NCBI GenBank assembly: GCA_016710785.1
Contig: JADJUE010000009.1
Span: 186,001 to 250,000 of the forward strand
Length of the DNA: 64,000 bases
Origin: Candidatus Epilinea brevis
Lineage (GTDB): Bacteria; Chloroflexota; Anaerolineae; Epilineales; Epilineaceae
Direction of reading: 5' to 3'
The position numbers were made by a program, and so were the translations under genes. The notes beneath the pieces were generated by a model, which searched no databases, was not told the origin of the DNA, and was given only the letters and a program-made list of their open reading frames with translations. Shown one piece after another: positions 26,730 through 33,769 of the stretch. Positions within the stretch are counted from its first letter, which is position 1. Each line of letters starts with the position of its first letter.

Positions 26730-26940
26730 ATGCCGCATGAGCTTGTCGACGCGTCCCTCCTGCGAGTCACTCAAGTGCCCCAGCCCAGCACCGGCATCCT
26801 GACCTTCCTGTTCATCGACATCGAGGGCTCCACCGCCCGCTGGGATACGCAGCGCGAGGCGATGGCCGTCGCGCTCGTGCGCCACGACGCGCTCTGCGGG
26901 AGGCCATCGAGGGGCGTCGATCTGCGCGACCTGGGGAGGC
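26730..26940 (+). pseudogene. Cyclase N-terminal stub (duplication copy 2)
   Basis: MPHELVDASLLRVTQVPQPS, then TGILTFLFIDIEGSTARWD and LVRHDAL. The first metal-binding Asp of FTDIEG is preceded by Ile here (FIDIEG). A one-base loss in GCGCTCTGCGGG shifts the frame, after which the same deletion joint to GVDLRDLG as in copy 1 is seen. This shows that the deletion happened before the segment was duplicated. Confidence 0.7.
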
Positions 26941-26954
26941 ATCGCCTGCGCGTG

Positions 26955-27098
26955 ATGGTCATCGTGCTGGATGCGGTCGATACCCACGATGATCACACCG
27001 AAGACGCCGACTGGCATCGCCTCAGCCTTGGTCGTTTGCAGGCGGCGTTTGGCGACGACGAACCGGAATACACCCTCAAGGACGTCGCATTCCGATGA
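26955..27098 (+). CDS. Antitoxin-like small protein upstream of a MazF remnant (copy 2)
   Basis: 47 aa, identical to the copy at 17785 except for LGRLQ in place of LSRLQ and LKDVAFR in place of LEDVAFR. ATGA overlap with the MazF stub. The assignment as an antitoxin rests on position and on the FGDDEPEYTL ending, so it is tentative. Confidence 0.45.
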   Translation: MVIVLDAVDTHDDHTEDADWHRLSLGRLQAAFGDDEPEYTLKDVAFR

Positions 27099-27154
27099 TC
27101 CAGCCGGGCGACATCGTCCTGGCGACTGTGCCGCCGGCCGCCGCTGCCGCGTAG
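27095..27154 (+). pseudogene. MazF/PemK-like toxin stub (copy 2), ending in the hairpin module
   Basis: MIQPGDIVLATVPPAAAAA then TAG at 27152-27154. Here the stop lies in GCCGCGTAGCGGC (27146-27158), exactly the hairpin that carries the stop of cassettes 1, 2 and 4, followed by the TG-rich tract. Confidence 0.5.
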
Positions 27155-27248
27155 CGGCCATGTCGTTGGAGGTGGCCGTCGGTGTGGTCGTGGTACTTGC
27201 CTCGCCCACGGACTGGACCGAGCGATCCTTGCGGACTAGATTGGTCGC

Positions 27249-27548
27249 ATGAACATGACCACTGTCTTGGAGGACAAGAGTCACTTGAGTGCGTTGTTGC
27301 AGCGCGTTGGGCGTGGCGAGACCGTCGTCATCATGCATCGCGGGCGGCCCATCGCCTGACTGTCGCCCATGACGGCGGCTGACGGCATCTTGGACGAGGA
27401 TCGTCTGCTGCGCCTGGAACGGTCGGGCTTGATCCGGCGGGCATTGGAGCCTCCTGACACCCACATCCTGGACCAGCAGGTGCCCAGCCTGTCGGAAGAG
27501 GCTGGTCTCCTGTCGGCCCTGCTGGCCGAGCGCGCCGAGGCACTGTGA
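27249..27548 (+). pseudogene. Phd-type antitoxin with nonsense mutation
   Basis: Duplicate of the gene at 18078. It reads MNMTTVLEDKSHLSALL and then HRGRPIA followed by TGA at 27357-27359 where copy 1 has CGA (a C to T change). The rest of the frame to 27548 is preserved. The -35 element is also damaged (TGGACC). The first nine codons of vapC (27545-27572) follow before the duplication ends. Confidence 0.8.
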
Positions 27549-27576
27549 GGTTTTGGGATGCGTCGGCAGTGGCAGG

Positions 27577-28224
27577 CTACCTCCCCGCCCGCTCCGGATC
27601 CCCGCGCCACACCCAGTATGAGTACAGCACCGGCGCCACCACCGCCACCGCAAGGGTCGGGGCCATCAGCCGCCACAACCAGGGTCCGGCCAGCTGGCTG
27701 CCGACCATCATCAGCAGGCCCGCCAGCACGAAGAGCCTTCCTCCCAGCCGATGCGTCTTCTCCCAGGAGAGCTTGCTGGACAGGGTCCAGGGCGTGCGGA
27801 TGCCGGCAAACCAGTTCATGCCCAGGCGTGGCATCACCAGACCGACCACCAGCAGCAGCGCCCCCACCAGCAAGCCCACCACGTTGGGCATCGGGGCACC
27901 GCCCCAAAGCAGGGCCCCATAGATCAGACCCATGAACAGCAGCAGCACCAGGCGCAGCAGCTGGTAGGCGCCGGCGAAGCTCGCGTAGTTGTCCCGGTGC
28001 GGGTCCAGACGCGGCAGGACCAGGAGCAGCCCGTAGAGCAGCAGGGCGATCAGGGGTAGGAGGAAGAGCCCTTCCAGCTTGCCCCCGTAGCGGTCCACCT
28101 CACCCGCCAGGTTCCAGTGCAGGGGCATCCGCTCCGGCGCCGTCGGCAAGCGCAGGGCGCCGGCCACAAACATGGCTACCAGGATCAACAGCTGCGGCGA
28201 CTCGCGCTTCCAGGACCAGATCAT
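27577..28224 (-). CDS. SdpI-family membrane protein
   Basis: 215 aa. An N-terminal DUF1648-type motif PLHWNLAGEVDRYGGK is followed by several hydrophobic segments (LEGLFLLPLIALLLYGLLLV, LLRLVLLLFMGLIYGALLW, VVGLLVGALLLVVGLVMP) and the SdpI signature NWFAGIRTPWTLSSKLSWEKTHRLGG. Known SdpI acts as immunity protein against the SdpC toxin and as a signal receptor; most relatives outside Bacillus have no known toxin. The gene ends four bases from the duplication boundary, suggesting that the duplicated segment inserted or recombined right behind it. Confidence 0.85.
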   Translation of the reverse strand: MIWSWKRESPQLLILVAMFVAGALRLPTAPERMPLHWNLAGEVDRYGGKLEGLFLLPLIALLLYGLLLVLPRLDPHRDNYASFAGAYQLLRLVLLLFMGLIYGALLWGGAPMPNVVGLLVGALLLVVGLVMPRLGMNWFAGIRTPWTLSSKLSWEKTHRLGGRLFVLAGLLMMVGSQLAGPWLWRLMAPTLAVAVVAPVLYSYWVWRGDPERAGR

Positions 28225-28371
28225 CCAACACCTCCATGTCCGTGGCGAAAATAGGGCCGCGGCCCGGGCATTCTAAGGCCGGTGGAACAGCGCGACAAGC
28301 GGGATCGGGGCGATCGCCTGTTCCCGGCGGTCGGCCCGTGGTCCCGGCCATTTGGCTATGGATCGGCAATG

Positions 28372-29007
28372 CTAAGGAACCGCCAGCAGCCGACGGATGA
28401 CTTCCCGCGCCACCCCACCCTCCAACCCCACCGGCCGTGCCCGCCCGTTCACGATCTGGATCGGCGCGGCCTCGACACGCGCGACACCCGAGCCATCCAC
28501 GAGCAGCCGCAAGACGACGCCCCGGCTGGTCTCTTCGCTGAAGCCCTGGTCGAAGACGAAGTTGCCCAGCGAGTAGGCGACGAAGGCGCTGTGTTCGGAC
28601 GCCCCCTCCGCCCGCAAGATCTCGGTCGGCTGCAGCACATGCGGATGCGTGCCGAGGACCATGTCCGCGCCGGCGTCCACCAACCCTTGCGCCCAGGCGC
28701 GCTGACGAGCGTTGGGCACAGTGGCATACTCCTGGCCCCAATGCGGCATCACGATCAGCAGATCCGCGGCGGCGCGCGCTTGGCGGACGGCATCCAAGGC
28801 ATGCTCATTCAGCCAGGCTCGTCCCCAGCCTTCGCCCTCCGTCGCCTCATCCTCCGGATCGCGGATGTCGTTGAAGGCCAGCAGCGCGATGCGTAGGCTG
28901 TCGGCCTCCATGATCCCCGACCCGCCGACCTCCACGAAGACCGCCCTGCCCGCGGAACCCTCGTTCGCGCCGACACCGACGACGCGAAGACCTACGGCCC
29001 GCAGCGC
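28372..29007 (-). pseudogene. CapA/PgsA-type capsule synthesis protein, 5'-truncated
   Basis: From about 29007 the minus strand reads LRAVGLRVVGVGANEGSAG, SLRIALLAFNDI, LLIVMPHWGQEYATVP, QRAWAQGLVDAGADMVLGTH, PHVLQPTEI, VAYSLGNFVFDQ. These are the central and C-terminal metallophosphatase-like motifs of the PGA_cap family (poly-gamma-glutamate synthesis). The N-terminal third, with the signal peptide and the first metal-binding motif, is missing. The open frame extends upstream but without family sequence, and runs into the 5' region of the divergent propeller gene. Confidence 0.7.
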
Positions 29008-29242
29008 CGATGCAGGCCCCGTCGGCCGCTGATCAGCGGCCGACGCAGGGGCGTGAAGGTTAGGCGACGGGGCGTCAGACAACGCCTTGACGGGCGGATG
29101 AGCGCCACATACACTCTCAGCAGGCCGACCGAATTTGCAGTCTGCGCAGGTGCAAGATCTCCCCGATGGCGGTTGGCTGGCGGAGTTGATCGCCGGCGGC
29201 GCCGATCCGACCGGCCGTCCCCGACAGCACACATGAGGCACC

Positions 29243-31426
29243 ATGAATCGGTCTCTGTCTAGGCGCAGCGGTGGCCTCCTGACTGTCATTGCGTTCACGG
29301 CCTTGGTGGTTGCGATCTCCGTCGTCCTCGACCCTTTCGACAACGCCTCATTGGAGCAAGGGCCGGGGAAAGCAACCTTGGCTCTGCCCGTGGTGATCAG
29401 CTCCGCTGTCCTCGAGTCGGTTGCCGATGGCGATGTCGATATCGACCAAGACGAGCAGGGGGATCCAGACGACGCGGCAGCCGGGGCGTCCGAGGTCGTT
29501 GGGCGCGAGCTCTACGAAATCATCGGTGGCAATGTCGTTGTCTTCGATATCACCAATCCGACGGCGCCAGTGTTCCGTGGCCGGAGCTCCGGAATCGTGT
29601 TCGAGGACCTGTTTGCCACCAGCCTCGGCGTGTTCGCCGCCGAAGGCCGCACGCTGACCGTCACCGATCCGGTGAGCGGCGCCACCCTGGAGGACGAGCG
29701 TGGCACGCGGCTGCGCCGGGTTTGGCTTGCTGGCTCGACGCTGGCCATGGGCGAGGGGGCTGACATGGTCGGGATCGCGACCGCCATGACGGCGCAGGCC
29801 GGGGTCTTGTTCATCGCGACGACATGGGAGTCGGCCGTTCCCAATCTCGGCGAGGATCAGGCCCCGTCACCCATGACCGGGCTATTGGCGGCGGCGCTAG
29901 ACGGCTCGAAAGCGCTGGTCATCCGCGAGCTGGTCCGCCCGTCGTACATTGCGGCCATGGCCAGTGTCGGCACGTCGCTGTACGTGCTTGAGGAGCCGTC
30001 GGCCGAGGAAGCTTTCGCCATCGGCTTCCCGCTGACTTACCGACTCCGGAGCTTAGATTCGTCGTTTGACCCGCCCCGACCGGGCACGGCGGAGCTCGAG
30101 TTCACCCAGGGCTGGGGCAACGAGACGGAGCTCATGGCCGCCGGAGACGGCCGCCTCGTCGTCGCCGTCGACCGCCTGTACGCCGTGGGCTTGAACTCAC
30201 CTGACGACATGCGGGTCGAGGGTTCGTGGGAGATGTCTGGCCCTCCCACGGCGCTCGCCCTGGCCGGTGACGAGGTGGTGGTCGCCACGGGCTTCGAAGA
30301 AGAAGCGTCGATCGAGCGGCTGGCGCTCGACCCGGGCGGGCGATGGCGGGAGCTGGAGACTATCACGCCCAGTGCCGCCTTGTTCTCGCTGGCCAGGCTG
30401 GACAAGCACATCCTGGCCACCGGCAACGACGGCATGAGCATGTGGGAGGTGGGCGGCGATGGTTCCAGCATTCAGGTCGCCGGGCCGCCGCTGACGCGGG
30501 ACTGGCACGTCGACGTGACCGCCAACTCGCATCATGCCTACGCCCTCGACTATTGGGCCGAGGTGGTGATCCTGAGGCGCTCGGGCGACGATCTCGAGCG
30601 GGTCGGGAGCGCGGTGATCGATGGCCATCGCAACGAGACCGGGGTGGCCATCGACGCGGACGAGGATCATGTGGCTATCGCGCTGTCCGAATCCGTCCTG
30701 GTCTATCGGATCGTCGAGCCCGCTGAACTCGAGTTGGTTGGAGAGTTCACCGATCCCATGGGGGGGCCCGATGGGCTCTATCCCCAGGACATCTCCGTCT
30801 CCGGTAACAATGTGGTCGTCGCGAATGGCAGCCAAGGGGTCATGATCCTCAGCCTGGTCGATGACTCGTTGACCTTGCAGGCCGAGATGGCGGCCCCGAC
30901 GGAAGGCCGTCACGGGGCCTCCGCGGTCAACGTTGTCGAGTTGGATGGGCTTACCTTGCTCGACTGGGGTGACAGCGGGTGGCTCCGCAAGACCGACATC
31001 TCCGGCCCGCCGGTCGAGCTCGATCGGCTCATGGTGGACGCGAACGCCGCCGCCATGTCGCTGGCGGAACCCACCGATCGCATGATCTTGTCGACGCTGG
31101 AGGGCGCGGTCATGGTGGTGAATGTAGCCAGCACGCCCATGGCCATCGTCGACGAGCGTTCCTCGGACGACCTGCGGTCGGTCGAGGGCATGGCCTACGC
31201 CCGTGGGCGGATCGTCACCGTATCGACCTTCGATCCTGGCATTCGTATGTTCGCGGTCGATGGCGCTGGCATCGGCGACCCTGTCGATGTCGAAAGGGTC
31301 GACTGGGCTCTCGCTTGCGCGGCGTTGGATGGCGCCATCCTGATCTCGCGGGGCAACGAGTTGCTGCTGATCGATGTCGAGGACGGCCGTCCCGTCATCG
31401 TGGATGATCTGGACCTGGCCGGATGA
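29243..31426 (+). CDS. Membrane-anchored LVIVD-type beta-propeller protein
   Basis: 727 aa. N-terminal signal anchor GLLTVIAFTALVVAISVVL (residues 11-29), then a long extracytoplasmic part with repeated propeller strands: GGNVVVFDITNPTAPVFRG, LGVFAAEGRTLTVTDP, ALAGDEVVVATGF, ISVSGNNVVVANGSQGVMIL, GAVMVVNVASTPMAIVDE. The repeats place a 'VxDxxxPxxP'-type turn between strands as in LVIVD proteins. Ligand and function are unknown; such proteins are usually surface-exposed. A GAGG lies just before the ATG. It is the intact relative of the pseudogene at 2-1925, and its base composition is less GC-skewed than the genes to the right. Confidence 0.75.
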   Translation: MNRSLSRRSGGLLTVIAFTALVVAISVVLDPFDNASLEQGPGKATLALPVVISSAVLESVADGDVDIDQDEQGDPDDAAAGASEVVGRELYEIIGGNVVVFDITNPTAPVFRGRSSGIVFEDLFATSLGVFAAEGRTLTVTDPVSGATLEDERGTRLRRVWLAGSTLAMGEGADMVGIATAMTAQAGVLFIATTWESAVPNLGEDQAPSPMTGLLAAALDGSKALVIRELVRPSYIAAMASVGTSLYVLEEPSAEEAFAIGFPLTYRLRSLDSSFDPPRPGTAELEFTQGWGNETELMAAGDGRLVVAVDRLYAVGLNSPDDMRVEGSWEMSGPPTALALAGDEVVVATGFEEEASIERLALDPGGRWRELETITPSAALFSLARLDKHILATGNDGMSMWEVGGDGSSIQVAGPPLTRDWHVDVTANSHHAYALDYWAEVVILRRSGDDLERVGSAVIDGHRNETGVAIDADEDHVAIALSESVLVYRIVEPAELELVGEFTDPMGGPDGLYPQDISVSGNNVVVANGSQGVMILSLVDDSLTLQAEMAAPTEGRHGASAVNVVELDGLTLLDWGDSGWLRKTDISGPPVELDRLMVDANAAAMSLAEPTDRMILSTLEGAVMVVNVASTPMAIVDERSSDDLRSVEGMAYARGRIVTVSTFDPGIRMFAVDGAGIGDPVDVERVDWALACAALDGAILISRGNELLLIDVEDGRPVIVDDLDLAG

Positions 31427-31454
31427 CCCAGAGCGACAATCGCCACTGTTCCAT

Positions 31455-31640
31455 TGATATGTCTCCTCGTCCATGCGGTAATACATCGGCGTGTACAGGA
31501 TCACGCCTTCGGGACTGAGAAACCAGGCGGTTGTGCCACTCCAGGCATCCCAGACCCGTTGCCGTCGACGCATCGTGGCAGCGCCCGAAAAGCCCCGAAC
31601 GGTCGCGCCACGGGTCTGAATGCGCCACGCCTGGCCGCCC
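31455..31640 (-). other. Possible remnant of an unknown gene
   Basis: The minus strand reads AWRIQTRGATVRGFSGAATM, then RVWDAWSGTTAWFLSPEGVI and LYTPMYYRMDEETYQWNS, which looks protein-like (balanced residues, aromatic content). The frame has no start or end of its own and continues into the antisense of the propeller gene. I do not recognise a family. Confidence 0.25.
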
Positions 31641-31916
31641 TCAGCCAGTCTCGACACTTCCGATCAGCCCGTCGCCACCCGCTGCAGCTCCTGCCCCGTC
31701 CGTCCCCGCCCCCGCCGGCGCCAGCCGCGTCGGCAGGATGCGGTTCCACAGATCCCCGTCGCTCCAGGCCCATACCCGCGTCCCGTCCGGCGCCAGGCCC
31801 GACCAGCGGCGGCGGCCCGCCGCATCGACCTCGGCCCCAGGCGCCTCCCAGAGCACCGGCCGGACGCTGCCCGCCAGGCGCGCCGCGTGGCCCTGCGCCA
31901 GCTCGAGCCCCACCCC
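31641..31916 (-). pseudogene. C-terminal fragment resembling an MtaB/MiaB-type methylthiotransferase
   Basis: Reads GLELAQGHAARLAGSVRPVL, WEAPG, RRRWSGLAPDGTRVWAWSD, GDLWNRILPTRLAP and ends GLIGSVETG. The 'VLWE...W.GL.....V.A.SDGDLxNRIxPxRL' order is that of the TRAM-like tail of radical-SAM tRNA methylthiotransferases (MtaB group). The radical-SAM domain with its CxxxCxxC is absent, so only about 90 residues of a former 430-450-aa protein remain. Confidence 0.45.
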
Positions 31917-32503
31917 GCGCCATGGCCCTGGCGCGGGGTGCGCAGCCCTGATCGCAGCCGTCCTGCACGGCGACGAAGGTCCGCGTGCGCCACAGTAACA
32001 ACCTCGGAATCCGGGCTTGGGGCGCGGGCGGAAATCGACCACATAGTGCGAAGCTGCACTGACAACTCGGGAGCGCCACGTCTCGCGCGCATGCCTGGCC
32101 TCGTGCGCCGTCCGACTCGCGATCGGCGGCCGGGAGCGGCGGACTGCGGCAATAGGGGGATCCAACCGCCGAATCTTGACGATATACTTAAGCGCATTCG
32201 GCATTCACGCCGGCAAGCCGCAGGGCGACGACCTCGGCGGGTCATGCCTCTGCCCGGCATAGGCAACTGCTCTGAGTGGCGTTCGTAGCAGCATGCTGTT
32301 GGCTTCCGAATAGCTAAGTGTTGCGTTGGCAACAGCGCAGTACTTCATTCGCAACAGCCGCTGCAACGAACGAAACACTGCGCTGTTGCGAGCGCAGAAG
32401 CATGCTGTGATGCAGGACGAACTGCCCTTCCCAGCCTCAATGCCGACTCAGCGGGTTGACGGTAACGAGTGAACCCAGCGCGAGGACACGACTCGCCGAT
32501 GCC
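31917..32503. other. Intergenic with structured, locally less GC-rich DNA
   Basis: About 590 bases without a recognised gene between the methylthiotransferase fragment and kbl. The part 32250-32420 is less GC-rich than the surroundings and contains several hairpins, listed separately. It may hold the terminator of the tdh-kbl operon, although no classical U-tract follows kbl. Confidence 0.5.
32321..32389. repeat. Nested inverted repeats
   Basis: GCAACAGCGCAGT at 32329-32341 pairs perfectly (13 bp) with ACTGCGCTGTTGC at 32377-32389 over a 35-base loop. Within the left part TGTTGC-GTTG-GCAACA can form an alternative 6-bp hairpin, so the two structures exclude each other. The palindrome GCATGC lies on both flanks (about 32292 and 32402). 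Confidence 0.6.
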
Positions 32504-33715
32504 TTACCCAACCACCCCCAACTCCCGCCCCACCTTCGCAAACGTGGCGATCCCCACGTCCAGATCCGCCTCGCTGTGGGCCGCGGAGATCATCACCCGG
32601 ATGCGGGCCTTGCCCAGGGGGACCGTCGGGAAGGCGATGGCCGTGCCGAAGATCCCCTCCTCGAAGAGGCGGCGGCTGAAGGCCTGGGCCACCTGCGCCT
32701 CGCCAAGGATGACCGGCGAGATGGGGGTCTGCGTGACGCCCAGGTTGAAGCCCAGCGACTTCATGCGCGCCTGGAAGTAGCGGGCGTTGGCCCATAGGCG
32801 GTCCACCCGCTCCGTCGAGCCCTCCAGGATGTCCACCGCCTTCAGGCAGGCCGCCGTGTCCGGGATCGTCAGGGCCGAGGAGAAGAGGAAGGGCCGGGCG
32901 CGCTGGCGCAGCCAGTCCACGATCGGCTGCTTGGCGGCAACGTAGCCGCCCATCACCCCGAAGGCCTTGGACATCGTGCCCACCTCGATGTCGAAGACCC
33001 CGTGCAGGCCGAAATGGTCCACCGCGCCGCGCCCGCCGCGGCCGATCACCCCTTCGCCATGCGCGTCGTCCACCATCGTGATCGCCCCGTAGCGCTCCGC
33101 CAGCTCGGCGATGCGGTCCAGCGGGGCGATGTCGCCGTCCATCGAGAAGACCCCGTCGGTGATGATCAGCATCGCCCGATAGCCCTTGCCCGAAGCCACC
33201 TTCAGCTGTGCTTCCAGGGAGTCCATGTCGCAATGCTCGTACACATAGCGGTCCGCCTTGCCCGCCAGGCGCACCCCGTCGATGATCGAGGCATGGTTGA
33301 GCGCGTCCGAGATGATCGCGTCGCCCGGGCCCACCAGGGCCGCGATGGCCCCCGTGTTGGCCGTGAAGCCGCTCTGCAGCACGATCGTGTCGTCCACGCC
33401 CTTGAACTGCGCCAGTCGCCGCTCCAGATCCGTGTGGATGCGCACCGTGCCGGCGATCGTGCGCACCGCCCCCGGGCCTACCCCGTAGCGGTCCATCGCC
33501 TCCTTGGCCGCCGCCACCAACAGCGGGTCGTTGGCCAGGCCCAGGTAGTTGTTGGAGCAGAAGTTGAGCACCCGCCGGCCTTCGATCTCCAGCCAGGCGC
33601 CTTGCGCGCTGTCCAGGGTGCGGATGGTGGTGTACAGACCCTTGGCCTTCAGGTCGGCCAGCTGGTCCACCAGGTAATCCAGCTTGCCGGCGGTGCGGAC
33701 GGTCGCGCTGCTCAT
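32504..33715 (-). CDS. kbl: Glycine C-acetyltransferase (2-amino-3-ketobutyrate CoA ligase)
   Basis: 403 aa, normal length. PLP-dependent alpha-oxoamine synthase: NFCSNNYLGLANDP near the N-terminus, TVRIHTDLERRLAQFKG, SDALNHASIIDGVRLAGK, TMVDDAHGEGVIGRGGRG (Asp and His contacting PLP) and the PLP lysine in TMSKAFGVMGG (about residue 250). It converts 2-amino-3-oxobutyrate and CoA to glycine and acetyl-CoA, the second step of threonine degradation in the cytosol. Encoded 54 bases downstream of tdh on the same strand, so the two act in sequence. Confidence 0.95.
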   Translation of the reverse strand: MSSATVRTAGKLDYLVDQLADLKAKGLYTTIRTLDSAQGAWLEIEGRRVLNFCSNNYLGLANDPLLVAAAKEAMDRYGVGPGAVRTIAGTVRIHTDLERRLAQFKGVDDTIVLQSGFTANTGAIAALVGPGDAIISDALNHASIIDGVRLAGKADRYVYEHCDMDSLEAQLKVASGKGYRAMLIITDGVFSMDGDIAPLDRIAELAERYGAITMVDDAHGEGVIGRGGRGAVDHFGLHGVFDIEVGTMSKAFGVMGGYVAAKQPIVDWLRQRARPFLFSSALTIPDTAACLKAVDILEGSTERVDRLWANARYFQARMKSLGFNLGVTQTPISPVILGEAQVAQAFSRRLFEEGIFGTAIAFPTVPLGKARIRVMISAAHSEADLDVGIATFAKVGRELGVVG

Positions 33716-33769
33716 GGTGCTGCTCCGTGCTTGCTGTGGGGTGGTGGTCCGGTAGGGATGGTGTGGGGG

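Larger units (their letters stand above)
26109..27572 (+). repeat. Segmental duplication, copy 2
   Basis: Nearly identical to 17151-18401. It retains the DUF4160 gene lost from copy 1 but carries TGA for CGA in phd (27357) and ends abruptly in vapC after nine codons, where the sequence switches to the 3' end of the sdpI gene. Copy 2 is therefore the broken one at the 3' side and copy 1 at the 5' side. Confidence 0.85.

Noticed and set aside
8387..27600. A DGR reverse transcriptase or template repeat within the island
   Set aside because: I looked for reverse transcriptase motifs in all open frames and for an Asn-codon-rich near-copy of the variable blocks in the intergenic regions and found neither. 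The DGR idea therefore rests on the target side alone.
28992..29343. N-terminal extension of the CapA-like frame
   Set aside because: The frame stays open upstream of 29007 but carries no CapA sequence, no signal peptide and overlaps the start of the propeller gene, so I treat the gene as truncated.
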